64,000 bases of DNA, taken from Enterovibrio norvegicus DSM 15893. Its GTDB lineage: Bacteria; Pseudomonadota; Gammaproteobacteria; Enterobacterales; Vibrionaceae. Under the pieces are notes generated by a model. It was not told the origin of the DNA. It saw nothing but the letters and a program-made list of their open reading frames with translations, and did no database searches. Location of the stretch: assembly GCF_900115495.1 (NCBI RefSeq), contig NZ_FOWR01000001.1, forward strand, positions 45,669 to 109,668. The letters run 5' to 3'. The position numbers and the translations under genes were made by a program. Below are positions 24,421-31,988 of this stretch, piece after piece (position 1 is the stretch's first letter; each line of letters opens with the position of its first letter).

Positions 24421-26223
24421 ATGGAACTTATTTGGAAAATGCGCGGGTACATGAAGCTATTTACCCGCCGATACTTGATTGCGTTTGTCGCCTTGCAGAC
24501 GGTGGCAATCTTAAACCTTGCACCGCCTTGGCTTATTGGACGCATTGTTGATGCGATCAGTGCCGACACCTTAACGAGGCGGTTTCTGTTCTCACACCTT
24601 GCGGGCATTCTTGTCGCAGCGATTGCGATGTATGCGCTGCGCTATGTGTGGAATAGCCAGTTGTATGGTGCAGCCGTCGAGATCTCGCGCGTGATCCGCC
24701 GCGATCTGTTCTTGCACTTCACCGCCATGTCGCCATCATTTTATGGCAAACACAGCGCGGGGGATTTGATGGCGCACGCCACCAATGATCTGAATGCAGT
24801 CGAAACCGCCGCGGGTGATGGTGTCATGACCTTGGTAGACTCGCTCATTGCGGGCTTTACCGTGATTTTCGGGATGGTGTTCTTGGTCAGCGGCCATTTA
24901 ACGGCTGTCGCGTTGTTACCTTTTCCGTTACTGGTGTTTGTGACGAATCGCTACGGCGCGGGCATGCAAAAACACTTTGGTCGCGCACAACAAGCCTTCT
25001 CTCACCTCAATGAAGAAGTGCGAGAAACCGTTGCCGGTATTCGCGCCGTGCGCTCGCACGGCATCAATCAGCGCCAGCAGCAACGTTTTGGCGAAAAACT
25101 GGATGAAACCTTAGACGCAAACATTGCTGTGGCAAAAGTCGACGCGTTATTTGGCCCGACAATTCAGCTAATTTACGGCACGTCCTTTGTGATCACCTTG
25201 GCGTACGGCGGTTGGCTGATCAGCAACAACACCATCACGGTGGGGTTGTTTACCAGCTTCACCTTGTACTTGACGCAGTTGCTTGGGCCTTTTTTGCAGT
25301 TTGGTTGGCAGTTCAACGTGTTCCAACGTGGGAATACCTCGTGGAAGCGCCTTGAAGCCTTGTTTGCCCAAAAGCCGAACGTGGTGGAAGGGAATAAAAC
25401 CCTGCCTTCTGGTCAAGCCGCAACACTGGCGGTCAACATTCGCGCCTTTTCTTATTCGCACACCAAGGTGTTGGAAGACATTCACTTTACCTTGCATGCT
25501 CGCGGGCTTATTGGTGTCACCGGGCCAACAGGTGGGGGCAAGAGCACGTTGATCTGCCTGATCATGCGTCAGTATGGTCTGTCTGATCCTCAATCAGAGA
25601 TAACGCTTGCGGGGGTGAACACCGAGACGCTTACCTTTGATGCACTGCGTGGCAGGCTGGCATGGGTGCCACAAAAGCCGATGCTTTTTTCTGGTTCCAT
25701 TGCGGAAAATATTGCCCTTGGAAAGCCAAATGCGACCCATGAAGAGATTGCATTCGCGGCAGAAATGGCGGGCATTAAGGGGGAAATTGACGCCATGAGA
25801 GAAGGTTTCAATACCCAGCTCAGCGAAAATGGCGCAAACCTATCGGGTGGTCAGAAACAACGCATTGCGCTCGCAAGAGCATTGATGACAGATGCCGACA
25901 TCTTGCTGCTCGACGACCCATTTAGCGCGCTCGACATGAAAACCGAATCGCTCGTGAGGCATAACTTGCGCATGCACTTCAGCCACAAATCCATGCTGCT
26001 GGTGACACAACGTTTGCCTAACCTTCGCCATGCGGATGACATTCTCGTGTTAGAGCAGGGGAAGGTCGTTGAACGCGGCAACCACCTCGATCTTATGGCG
26101 GCAGACGGTTGGTATGCCAAGGTCTATGAGCGACAAGCACACGCGAATATTCAGTTGAAATCTCACACGGTAAACCCATTGGTTGCGGAGAAGAATCACC
26201 AAGGAGTCTGCCATGTTGAGTAA
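24421..26223 (+). CDS. ABC exporter half-transporter (MdlA-like)
   Basis: A 600-residue fused membrane-ATPase protein. The six-helix exporter domain (type I ABC TMD) covers about residues 18-310, and the nucleotide-binding domain about 340-580. Walker A is GPTGGGKST (about 368-376), the ABC signature LSGGQKQ (about 473), and Walker B ILLLDDP. The residue after the Walker B Asp is Asp rather than the catalytic Glu, so this half is probably the degenerate site of a heterodimer, as in MdlA/TmrA-type proteins. The 3' end overlaps the next half-transporter by 11 bases, supporting a heterodimer. Being placed between gshA and a glutathione synthetase homologue, it may export their product. That is inference. 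Confidence 0.92.
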   Translation: MELIWKMRGYMKLFTRRYLIAFVALQTVAILNLAPPWLIGRIVDAISADTLTRRFLFSHLAGILVAAIAMYALRYVWNSQLYGAAVEISRVIRRDLFLHFTAMSPSFYGKHSAGDLMAHATNDLNAVETAAGDGVMTLVDSLIAGFTVIFGMVFLVSGHLTAVALLPFPLLVFVTNRYGAGMQKHFGRAQQAFSHLNEEVRETVAGIRAVRSHGINQRQQQRFGEKLDETLDANIAVAKVDALFGPTIQLIYGTSFVITLAYGGWLISNNTITVGLFTSFTLYLTQLLGPFLQFGWQFNVFQRGNTSWKRLEALFAQKPNVVEGNKTLPSGQAATLAVNIRAFSYSHTKVLEDIHFTLHARGLIGVTGPTGGGKSTLICLIMRQYGLSDPQSEITLAGVNTETLTFDALRGRLAWVPQKPMLFSGSIAENIALGKPNATHEEIAFAAEMAGIKGEIDAMREGFNTQLSENGANLSGGQKQRIALARALMTDADILLLDDPFSALDMKTESLVRHNLRMHFSHKSMLLVTQRLPNLRHADDILVLEQGKVVERGNHLDLMAADGWYAKVYERQAHANIQLKSHTVNPLVAEKNHQGVCHVE

Positions 26224-27997
26224 GTCCATGAAGCGATTGGTCCGCTACACTTTGCCCCACAAAGTAAGGTTCGCAGTGGCATTTTCATTCTTGCTGGTGG
26301 CAGTCACCGCAGAAATGGCCATCCCTTGGTTGGCAAAAGTCATCATTGATGAAGTGATTGTGCCGCAGCAATTTGAATGGCAGCACCTTGGCTATTTGAG
26401 CGCGGCAGTGTTGGCGCTGTATCTGGTGCAAGCGGGTTTCCAATACCTGCAATCGCTCTCGTTCAAACACAGTGCCTTACTGGTGGTGAATGACGTTAGA
26501 AAGCAATTGTTTGACCACGTACTCCGGCTGCCCATCGCGGCGTTTGATCGTTTGTCGACGGGGCGCATGGTCTCTTATGTCACCAACGACACTGAGTCAT
26601 TGCGTGACCTGTTTGTTTCGACGTTTCCGACCATTGTTCAGGGCAGTTTGCGTATTATCGGTATTTTCATTGCCATTGCGTTATTGGATTGGCGTTTAGC
26701 GCTGATCAGTTTGGCGCTGATTCCTGTGTTGCTGGCAACCATGCAGATCTATCGCAAGGTTTCCACGCCAGTATTTGATGGTATTCGTGTACAGATCAGC
26801 CACATCAACAACACCATCAGTGAATCGCTGCAAGGCATGTCCTTGGTGCAGGCGTTTCGACAAGAAAATACCTTCAAGGCCAGGTTCGAAAAAGACAACG
26901 ATGCATGGTTTGGGTTTCGTACCCGTTCCATCGCGGTAGATAGCCTCATGTTGCTGCCGTTTACCCGCCTTGTGGGCTCATTGACGGCACTGGGTATCGT
27001 GGCATGGTTTGGCAGCGCATCGCTGCAAACCGTGGTGGAAATCGGCACGCTTTACGCCTTCCTCAACTACATCGAACGTTTCTTCGAACCGTTCAGGCAA
27101 CTGTCGATGGAGCTACGGAAAATGCAGGTCGCCTTGGTGTCATCTGCGCGTATTTTCGAAATTCTTGATGAACCTACACAACATAATCACCAAGAAAACG
27201 CACCAATCTTGCCACTTGCGCGAGATAAAGACATCGAGTTCAACGATGTTCGACTAGCGTATGAAGAGGGTGTTAATGCACTAGATGGAGTGAGTTTCGT
27301 CGCTAAAAACGGTCAGTTCACCGCCATTGTTGGCCCAAGTGGCAGCGGGAAAAGCTCGGTGGTTAACTTGCTGATGCGTTTTTATCCGCACCAAGAAGGT
27401 GAAATTCTGGTGGGTGGGCAGTCGATTGATGCATTGCCAGATGCGCAGATCCGTCGCTTGTTCGGGTTGGTGTCACAAGACCCTTATATGTTTAGCGGAT
27501 CGGTTCGCGAGAACATCGATTTGTTGTCGCAAGGTGCCAATGTTGAAACGGCGGTGACTGCGGCAACTGTCGTAAATGCTTCACGGTTTATCGATCGCTT
27601 ACCTGAAGGGTATGAGCATCATCCAGGTCATGGTGGTGCGTCTTTGTCGGTAGGCGAGAAACAACTTATTGCCTTAGCGAGGGTGTTTGCCCACAGCCCT
27701 GACATCTATTTGTTGGATGAAGCGACCGCAAATATTGACAGTGAAACGGAAGAGGCAGTAAAAAGCGCGCTATCGAATATTCAGCATGGACGCACGCTTA
27801 TCGCAGTCGCGCATCGGTTATCAACGATTAAGAATGCCGACCAAATTTTGGTGATGAGCAAAGGGAAGATTGTTCAACGAGGTACACACGACGAGCTTGT
27901 CTCGCAGTCGGGTGAATATCGCGAGTTATACCTCGCGCAGAAAGAACAAGAAGAACATGAAACTGAAAATGCCCATCTCGGTTTGGCAACAGCATGA
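26213..27997 (+). CDS. ABC exporter half-transporter (MdlB-like)
   Basis: A 594-residue second half of the exporter. Six TM helices in residues 15-310 are followed by an ATPase domain. It has Walker A GPSGSGKSS (about 377), signature LSVGEKQ (about 479), and Walker B IYLLDEATANID, with the catalytic Glu intact. A full site in this half and an altered one in the partner is the usual division of labour in heterodimeric exporters. ATG at 26213 is preceded by AAGGAGTCTGCC, so I prefer it to the longer frame from 26183. It overlaps both neighbours. The downstream synthetase gene probably starts inside its last 41 bases. Confidence 0.92.
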   Translation: MLSKSMKRLVRYTLPHKVRFAVAFSFLLVAVTAEMAIPWLAKVIIDEVIVPQQFEWQHLGYLSAAVLALYLVQAGFQYLQSLSFKHSALLVVNDVRKQLFDHVLRLPIAAFDRLSTGRMVSYVTNDTESLRDLFVSTFPTIVQGSLRIIGIFIAIALLDWRLALISLALIPVLLATMQIYRKVSTPVFDGIRVQISHINNTISESLQGMSLVQAFRQENTFKARFEKDNDAWFGFRTRSIAVDSLMLLPFTRLVGSLTALGIVAWFGSASLQTVVEIGTLYAFLNYIERFFEPFRQLSMELRKMQVALVSSARIFEILDEPTQHNHQENAPILPLARDKDIEFNDVRLAYEEGVNALDGVSFVAKNGQFTAIVGPSGSGKSSVVNLLMRFYPHQEGEILVGGQSIDALPDAQIRRLFGLVSQDPYMFSGSVRENIDLLSQGANVETAVTAATVVNASRFIDRLPEGYEHHPGHGGASLSVGEKQLIALARVFAHSPDIYLLDEATANIDSETEEAVKSALSNIQHGRTLIAVAHRLSTIKNADQILVMSKGKIVQRGTHDELVSQSGEYRELYLAQKEQEEHETENAHLGLATA

Positions 27998-29582
27998 GGC
28001 CACGGAGAGTGCGCTTTCCAATGGCTTTCATAACGGTATTCAACAACGCACAAATGCGTGCGTGAAACGTGAAACGGTAGACATGATGAAGACATCAATA
28101 CTCGAAAAGCAATGCGTTGAAGAGCAATACCTCAATACACAAACCGTTGATGAGGTCTGCGAGTGGCAAATCATGCACGGTGTTGCCATAAAAAACAGCG
28201 ATGGCACCACTGCACGCCATTGCCCTTTTAGCATTGCGCCGATGACCATGAAACGTCGCGTGTTTGAGCACTTGAAAACAGTGACGCCGATGCTGACAAA
28301 CCTTATCAGCAAGGTGTCAGAAGACATGCCTTTCTTGCAGTCTTCGTTGAGTAGCATGGCGAACGCTGATCCCTTCTTTGGTCGCTTGATGAAAATGCAC
28401 GCGCAGATCCACGGCACAGAAGCTGCGCCTAAAACCGCGCTGCGTAAGCCTTTGCTTCTGATGCGTACCGATTTCATGGATGATCGCCAACAAGGCGCGA
28501 AAGTGATCGAGTTTAACGGCATTGCTGCAGGCATGGGGCCATTTGGCCAACGTGCCAATGAAATGCACGATTACATGCGTAGACAGTGGCCTGAGATATA
28601 TCGCGATTGGGTGGAATCGCCAGCGGCTATACCTGCGGATAATGCATGTTTGGAACAACTGGCGCACGGCATTGCGACGGCAGCGCAAGACATTCGCGCA
28701 ACGTATGGCACGCCAACTGGACAACAAGAACAGCGCACCTTCTTGATGGTTGTGCAGAAACACGAAGACAATGTGTACGACCAACATTTGCTGGAGGTTG
28801 CGCTGCAGCAGCGTGGTGTGCGCACCGTTCGTCGAACCTTTGACCAACTTTCGTCGCAGCTTTCGACAGGTGAAAACCAACGCCTGATCTTGAAAGACAT
28901 TGGCGCGGTGGATGTGGTATACCTTCGCGCTGGCTACCAATATTCTGATTATTTCGCGCCTGAACTGCGTGAAGCCAATTGCTGTCACACCCTGAGCCAA
29001 ACGCGTGTGTTCATTGAGCAGCATAACGTGGCAGTGAACGCGACAGTCGGCCAACAACTCGCCACCAGCAAGACCATGCAAATGATCCTCACCATGATGA
29101 CCGCGCAAGAGTTAACGCATTGGGGATTGAGCGAAGAGAATGCCACACTGGTCAAAAGTGTATTGGCAGATATGTTGCCGATTCATGCGGAGGCGATTGC
29201 ATGGTTTAATCGCGATGCTGAAAAGCGCGAGTGGGTGCTAAAGAACCAAGGCGAGGGCGGTGGTCACTGCGTGTTTGGTGACGATATTTCAGCCAAGTTA
29301 GCGACGCTGAAACCCGAAGATTATGATGCATGGGCCTTGATGCAGCGTTTGTATCCCCATGAACGTGAGCGTCCAACCGTTGCTGTGCGAAACGGTGAGC
29401 AAACGCTGGTGGACGATCTTGTCAGTGAAATTGGCCTGTTTACCGCGTATTTCGACGGGAAACCCGTCACTGACTTCGAAGGTTATGCTGGGTATTTGGT
29501 GCGCAGCAAGCCAGCAAAAGAAAATGAAGGCGGCATTCATAGCGGTAAGGGGATACTCGATTCTATTACTCTTATCGACTAG
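27957..29582 (+). CDS. Eukaryotic-type glutathione synthetase homologue
   Basis: A protein of about 541 residues with the layout of the eukaryotic glutathione synthetase family, not of bacterial GshB. Matching segments are LLMRTDFMDD and KVIEFNGIAAGMGPFG (compare RSDYMF and IEINTISASFG). Next come VDVVYLRAGYQYSDYF, then SQTRVFIEQHNVAVNATVGQ and QLATSKTMQMIL. The glycine-rich ATP loop is VLKNQGEGGGHCVFG (about residue 430), and the late YLVRSKP and GGIHSGKGILD complete the set. The family adds Gly, or another amine, to gamma-Glu-Cys. Asn-Asn after the EGGG in typical enzymes is His-Cys here, so substrate choice may differ. The start is uncertain: 27957 overlaps the ABC gene, and 27969 or 28084 are alternatives. 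It closes the gshA-ABC-ABC cluster. Confidence 0.85.
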   Translation: MKLKMPISVWQQHEATESALSNGFHNGIQQRTNACVKRETVDMMKTSILEKQCVEEQYLNTQTVDEVCEWQIMHGVAIKNSDGTTARHCPFSIAPMTMKRRVFEHLKTVTPMLTNLISKVSEDMPFLQSSLSSMANADPFFGRLMKMHAQIHGTEAAPKTALRKPLLLMRTDFMDDRQQGAKVIEFNGIAAGMGPFGQRANEMHDYMRRQWPEIYRDWVESPAAIPADNACLEQLAHGIATAAQDIRATYGTPTGQQEQRTFLMVVQKHEDNVYDQHLLEVALQQRGVRTVRRTFDQLSSQLSTGENQRLILKDIGAVDVVYLRAGYQYSDYFAPELREANCCHTLSQTRVFIEQHNVAVNATVGQQLATSKTMQMILTMMTAQELTHWGLSEENATLVKSVLADMLPIHAEAIAWFNRDAEKREWVLKNQGEGGGHCVFGDDISAKLATLKPEDYDAWALMQRLYPHERERPTVAVRNGEQTLVDDLVSEIGLFTAYFDGKPVTDFEGYAGYLVRSKPAKENEGGIHSGKGILDSITLID

Positions 29583-29600
29583 CATTCCTCTAAGTAGAGT

Positions 29601-29647
29601 TACCCAAGCAAATTTTCACTGAAAAGCATGTTGAGGTTGTTTGGGTT
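29601..29647. repeat. Decayed copy of the palindromic repeat
   Basis: TACCCAAGCAA at the left end pairs with TTGTTTGGGT at the right end. The right arm TTGAGGTTGTTTGGGT is identical to the complement of one arm of the repeat at 6991-7048. Confidence 0.5.
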
Positions 29648-29652
29648 TTGAA

Positions 29653-29680
29653 CGATAGCCGCGGAATATCGCGGCTATCG
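29653..29680. promoter_or_regulatory. Perfect 11-bp hairpin before sigma factor gene
   Basis: CGATAGCCGCG GAATAT CGCGGCTATCG forms a perfect stem with a six-base loop, ending 18 bases before the ATG of the sigma factor gene and close to its ribosome site. There is no T-run, so it is not a standard terminator. It could be a protein-binding site, an attenuator or an RNA switch. Confidence 0.6.
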
Positions 29681-29698
29681 AATAATAAGAGTAAAACG

Positions 29699-30241
29699 AT
29701 GACGATCGAAGCTGTTTGGCATGAATATCAATCAAGCGTAAAAGCCTTTCTCCACGCAAAAGTGTCGAATCCCGACGATGTTGACGACCTTCTTCAAGAC
29801 ATTCTTTTGAAAACCTACCTTCATCTCAACGAAGTGAAAGACAGAACCAAGGTGAAATCCTGGCTGTTCCAAATTGCCAACAATGCCATTGTCGATTTCT
29901 ATCGTGAGAAAGGGCGTTCGAAGCGTATTTCTCAAGATGACTTGTGGTTTGAGCGTGAGAAAGAACAGGTGCGCGAAGATCTCGTGTCATGCTTGCTTCC
30001 GTTTATTCAAGCGCTTCCTCATGAAGATGCTGAGATGCTCACTTCCATCGAACTGAATGGACAATCTCAAAAAGCGTATGCGAAAGAACAAGGCATTAAC
30101 TACTCCACCTTGAAATCTCGTCTGCAAAAAAGCCGCGAAAAAATCAATGCGCTGTTTCAGGATTGCTGTGAGCTCTCACTCGACAAAAATGGCAGTGTCA
30201 TTGATTACGAAGCGCGCTCAAAAAACGGGAAGTATTGTTAG
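29699..30241 (+). CDS. ECF-type RNA polymerase sigma factor (SigZ-like)
   Basis: A 180-residue sigma-70 family factor of the extracytoplasmic group. Region 2 covers about residues 5-75 and shows NPDDVDDLLQDILLKTYLHL and KVKSWLFQIANNAIVDFYREKGR, the promoter -10 recognising helices. Region 4 covers about 105-155 and shows LPHEDAEMLTSIELNGQSQKAYAKEQG, then YSTLKSRLQKSREKINALF, the -35 helix-turn-helix. A cysteine-containing tail follows (QDCCELSL). The ATG at 29699 fits the family. No anti-sigma gene lies next to it, which fits SigZ-like factors, whose activity control is unclear. It may be co-transcribed with the glutathione-type cluster, 117 bases upstream, unless the hairpin at 29653 blocks it. 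Confidence 0.88.
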   Translation: MTIEAVWHEYQSSVKAFLHAKVSNPDDVDDLLQDILLKTYLHLNEVKDRTKVKSWLFQIANNAIVDFYREKGRSKRISQDDLWFEREKEQVREDLVSCLLPFIQALPHEDAEMLTSIELNGQSQKAYAKEQGINYSTLKSRLQKSREKINALFQDCCELSLDKNGSVIDYEARSKNGKYC

Positions 30242-30708
30242 AGTCTGTTGATCTTTGGTGGCGAAGTTTTGCTTAAAATTTGCCCTTTCATAACACGTTC
30301 ATTAAATGGCACGGAATGTGTTGGTATTGGCTTATGCAACCCGACCCTCTCTTTGCCTAATAACTTAATCACCTGTCTCCTATATCGGCACCCTTGCAGC
30401 GTTAATGACGCGTTTTTTTGCGTTGATATGCATAAAAATAGTGAGCGAAAACGGGTGATTAGCAGTATTGAGAAAGAAGTCAAGCGATGTTGTGTCAGGA
30501 ATTCTAGGTTGGCTATAAGCCGCATTCTCGCTGCTTTTCGTCCTGAAATAGCGACATTGAACAAGCCGAGAATCTAGTCAATATTTTGCTAAATTGTAAA
30601 GATTCCCAAACTTACAAAACCTCACTATTGTTACATCGGTCATAATCAGCCTACTAATGGCATACGCGTCAATGCCAGCGTTTTTCTATAACAGGAAGAG
30701 GCTAGACC
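30242..30708. other. Intergenic region before cqsA
   Basis: About 470 bases with no supportable gene. A 110-codon plus-strand frame here has poor protein-like composition. The last 100 bases are AT-rich and must hold the cqsA promoter. I looked for a Qrr small RNA and a sigma-54 promoter and found no convincing match. Confidence 0.45.
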
Positions 30709-31890
30709 ATGCACAATCAACCGAGAACCAAAGATCTCCCTTCTTTTATCGAACAACGCCTGAATTTCTTCGTTCAAGACTTGTTTGAACCCTTTAACGA
30801 CAACATTCCGTTGCCTGTGGGTCAAAAACCAAGTCGTGACGCCGTAACGATGCAAAGCAATGATTATCTTGCTTTGTCTTTGAACGATGAAATTCAGTCT
30901 GCTCACATGCAAGCTATCTCGAACAGTGATGAGAACGTCGTGATGTCGGCGGTCTTTTTACAAGATGAGGCATCTAAACCTGATCTCGAGAAACGGCTCG
31001 CCTCCTATGTTGGCATGGAAAGCTGTGTGCTTTCTCAGTCTGGCTGGGCGGCGAACATTGGCTTGCTACAGACCATTTGCGCCCCAGAAACTCCGGTGTA
31101 TATCGATTTCTTCGCGCATATGTCGATGTGGGAAGGTGCGAGAATTTCCGGAGCGAAGATCCGCCCATTTATGCACAACAACGTTGCTCATCTGCGAAAG
31201 CAGATTAAGCGTCACGGTGCGGGTATTATTTTGGTGGACTCCGTTTACAGTACAATCGGCACGGTTGCACCCCTTGAAGCCATCTACGAAGTGGCAAAAG
31301 AGTTCGATTGTGCGCTGGTGGTGGATGAATCCCATTCGTTGGGTACGCACGGCCCTGAAGGTTCCGGCCTTGTTAGGGAGTTGGGGCTTGAGCAAGACGT
31401 GGATTTTATCACCACCAGTCTTGCAAAGGCATTTGCTTACCGTGCGGGTGCCATTATGGGCCCTGATAAACTGATGCAAGCGCTGCCTTTCGTGTCATTT
31501 CCAGCCATTTTTAGTTCGATGGTACTGCCACAAGAAATCGTCAGACTAGAATCTACGCTGGACGTCATTCAACGTTCTGATGATAAACGAAAGCGGCTCT
31601 TTGAAGTGGCGGAAATATTGCGTACAGGGCTGAAAAACATTGGTTTTACGGTTCGTAGTGAGTCGCAAATTATAGCACTGGAATGTGGTAGCGAAAAAAA
31701 CACTGAGCGCGTGAGAGACTTTCTTGAAAACAGACATGTCTTTGGTTCTGTGTTTTGTCGACCAGCAACACCTAGGAATAAAGCCATTATTCGTTTCTCG
31801 TTAAGTGCTGATATGACGAATCGTGATATCGATTATGTGTTAACAGTTTGCCAAGCTGCGTATGACAGCCCTGACCTTGAGTTTGTGTAG
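30709..31890 (+). CDS. cqsA: CAI-1 autoinducer synthase CqsA
   Basis: A 393-residue PLP-dependent alpha-oxoamine synthase that makes the (S)-3-aminotridecanone-type precursor of the CAI-1 family of autoinducers from an acyl-CoA and an amino acid donor. Family features are the N-terminal DLPSFIEQRLNFFVQDLF, the MQSNDYLALSLND segment, the PLP pocket VVDESHSLGTHGPEGSGLV, and the Schiff-base lysine in TTSLAKAFAYRAG. The length is close to the 389 residues of the Vibrio cholerae enzyme. The ATG is preceded by CAGGAAGAGGC. The cognate receptor gene cqsS lies convergently just downstream, with a shared terminator, which makes the identification firm. The tail length of the product depends on which acyl-CoA is used. 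Confidence 0.95.
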   Translation: MHNQPRTKDLPSFIEQRLNFFVQDLFEPFNDNIPLPVGQKPSRDAVTMQSNDYLALSLNDEIQSAHMQAISNSDENVVMSAVFLQDEASKPDLEKRLASYVGMESCVLSQSGWAANIGLLQTICAPETPVYIDFFAHMSMWEGARISGAKIRPFMHNNVAHLRKQIKRHGAGIILVDSVYSTIGTVAPLEAIYEVAKEFDCALVVDESHSLGTHGPEGSGLVRELGLEQDVDFITTSLAKAFAYRAGAIMGPDKLMQALPFVSFPAIFSSMVLPQEIVRLESTLDVIQRSDDKRKRLFEVAEILRTGLKNIGFTVRSESQIIALECGSEKNTERVRDFLENRHVFGSVFCRPATPRNKAIIRFSLSADMTNRDIDYVLTVCQAAYDSPDLEFV

Positions 31891-31925
31891 TCTCTATGAT
31901 GTCACTAACACATTCGCGTTAACGT

Positions 31926-31956
31926 AAAAGCTCAGCCTTGTGCTGAGCTTTTTTTT
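31926..31956. terminator. Bidirectional terminator between cqsA and cqsS
   Basis: AAAGCTCAGC CTTGT GCTGAGCTTT followed by a T-run, with an A-run on the left side. Confidence 0.9.
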
Positions 31957-31988
31957 CTGTGTATCGATAGCATTTCGAAACCCAAATA

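Noticed and set aside
30309-30333. Sigma-54 promoter (TGGCAC...)
   Set aside because: The -12 element does not read TTGC at the required spacing.
30248-30577. 110-codon plus-strand frame between the sigma factor and cqsA
   Set aside because: Cys-rich, with no ribosome site and no protein-like pattern; likely chance.
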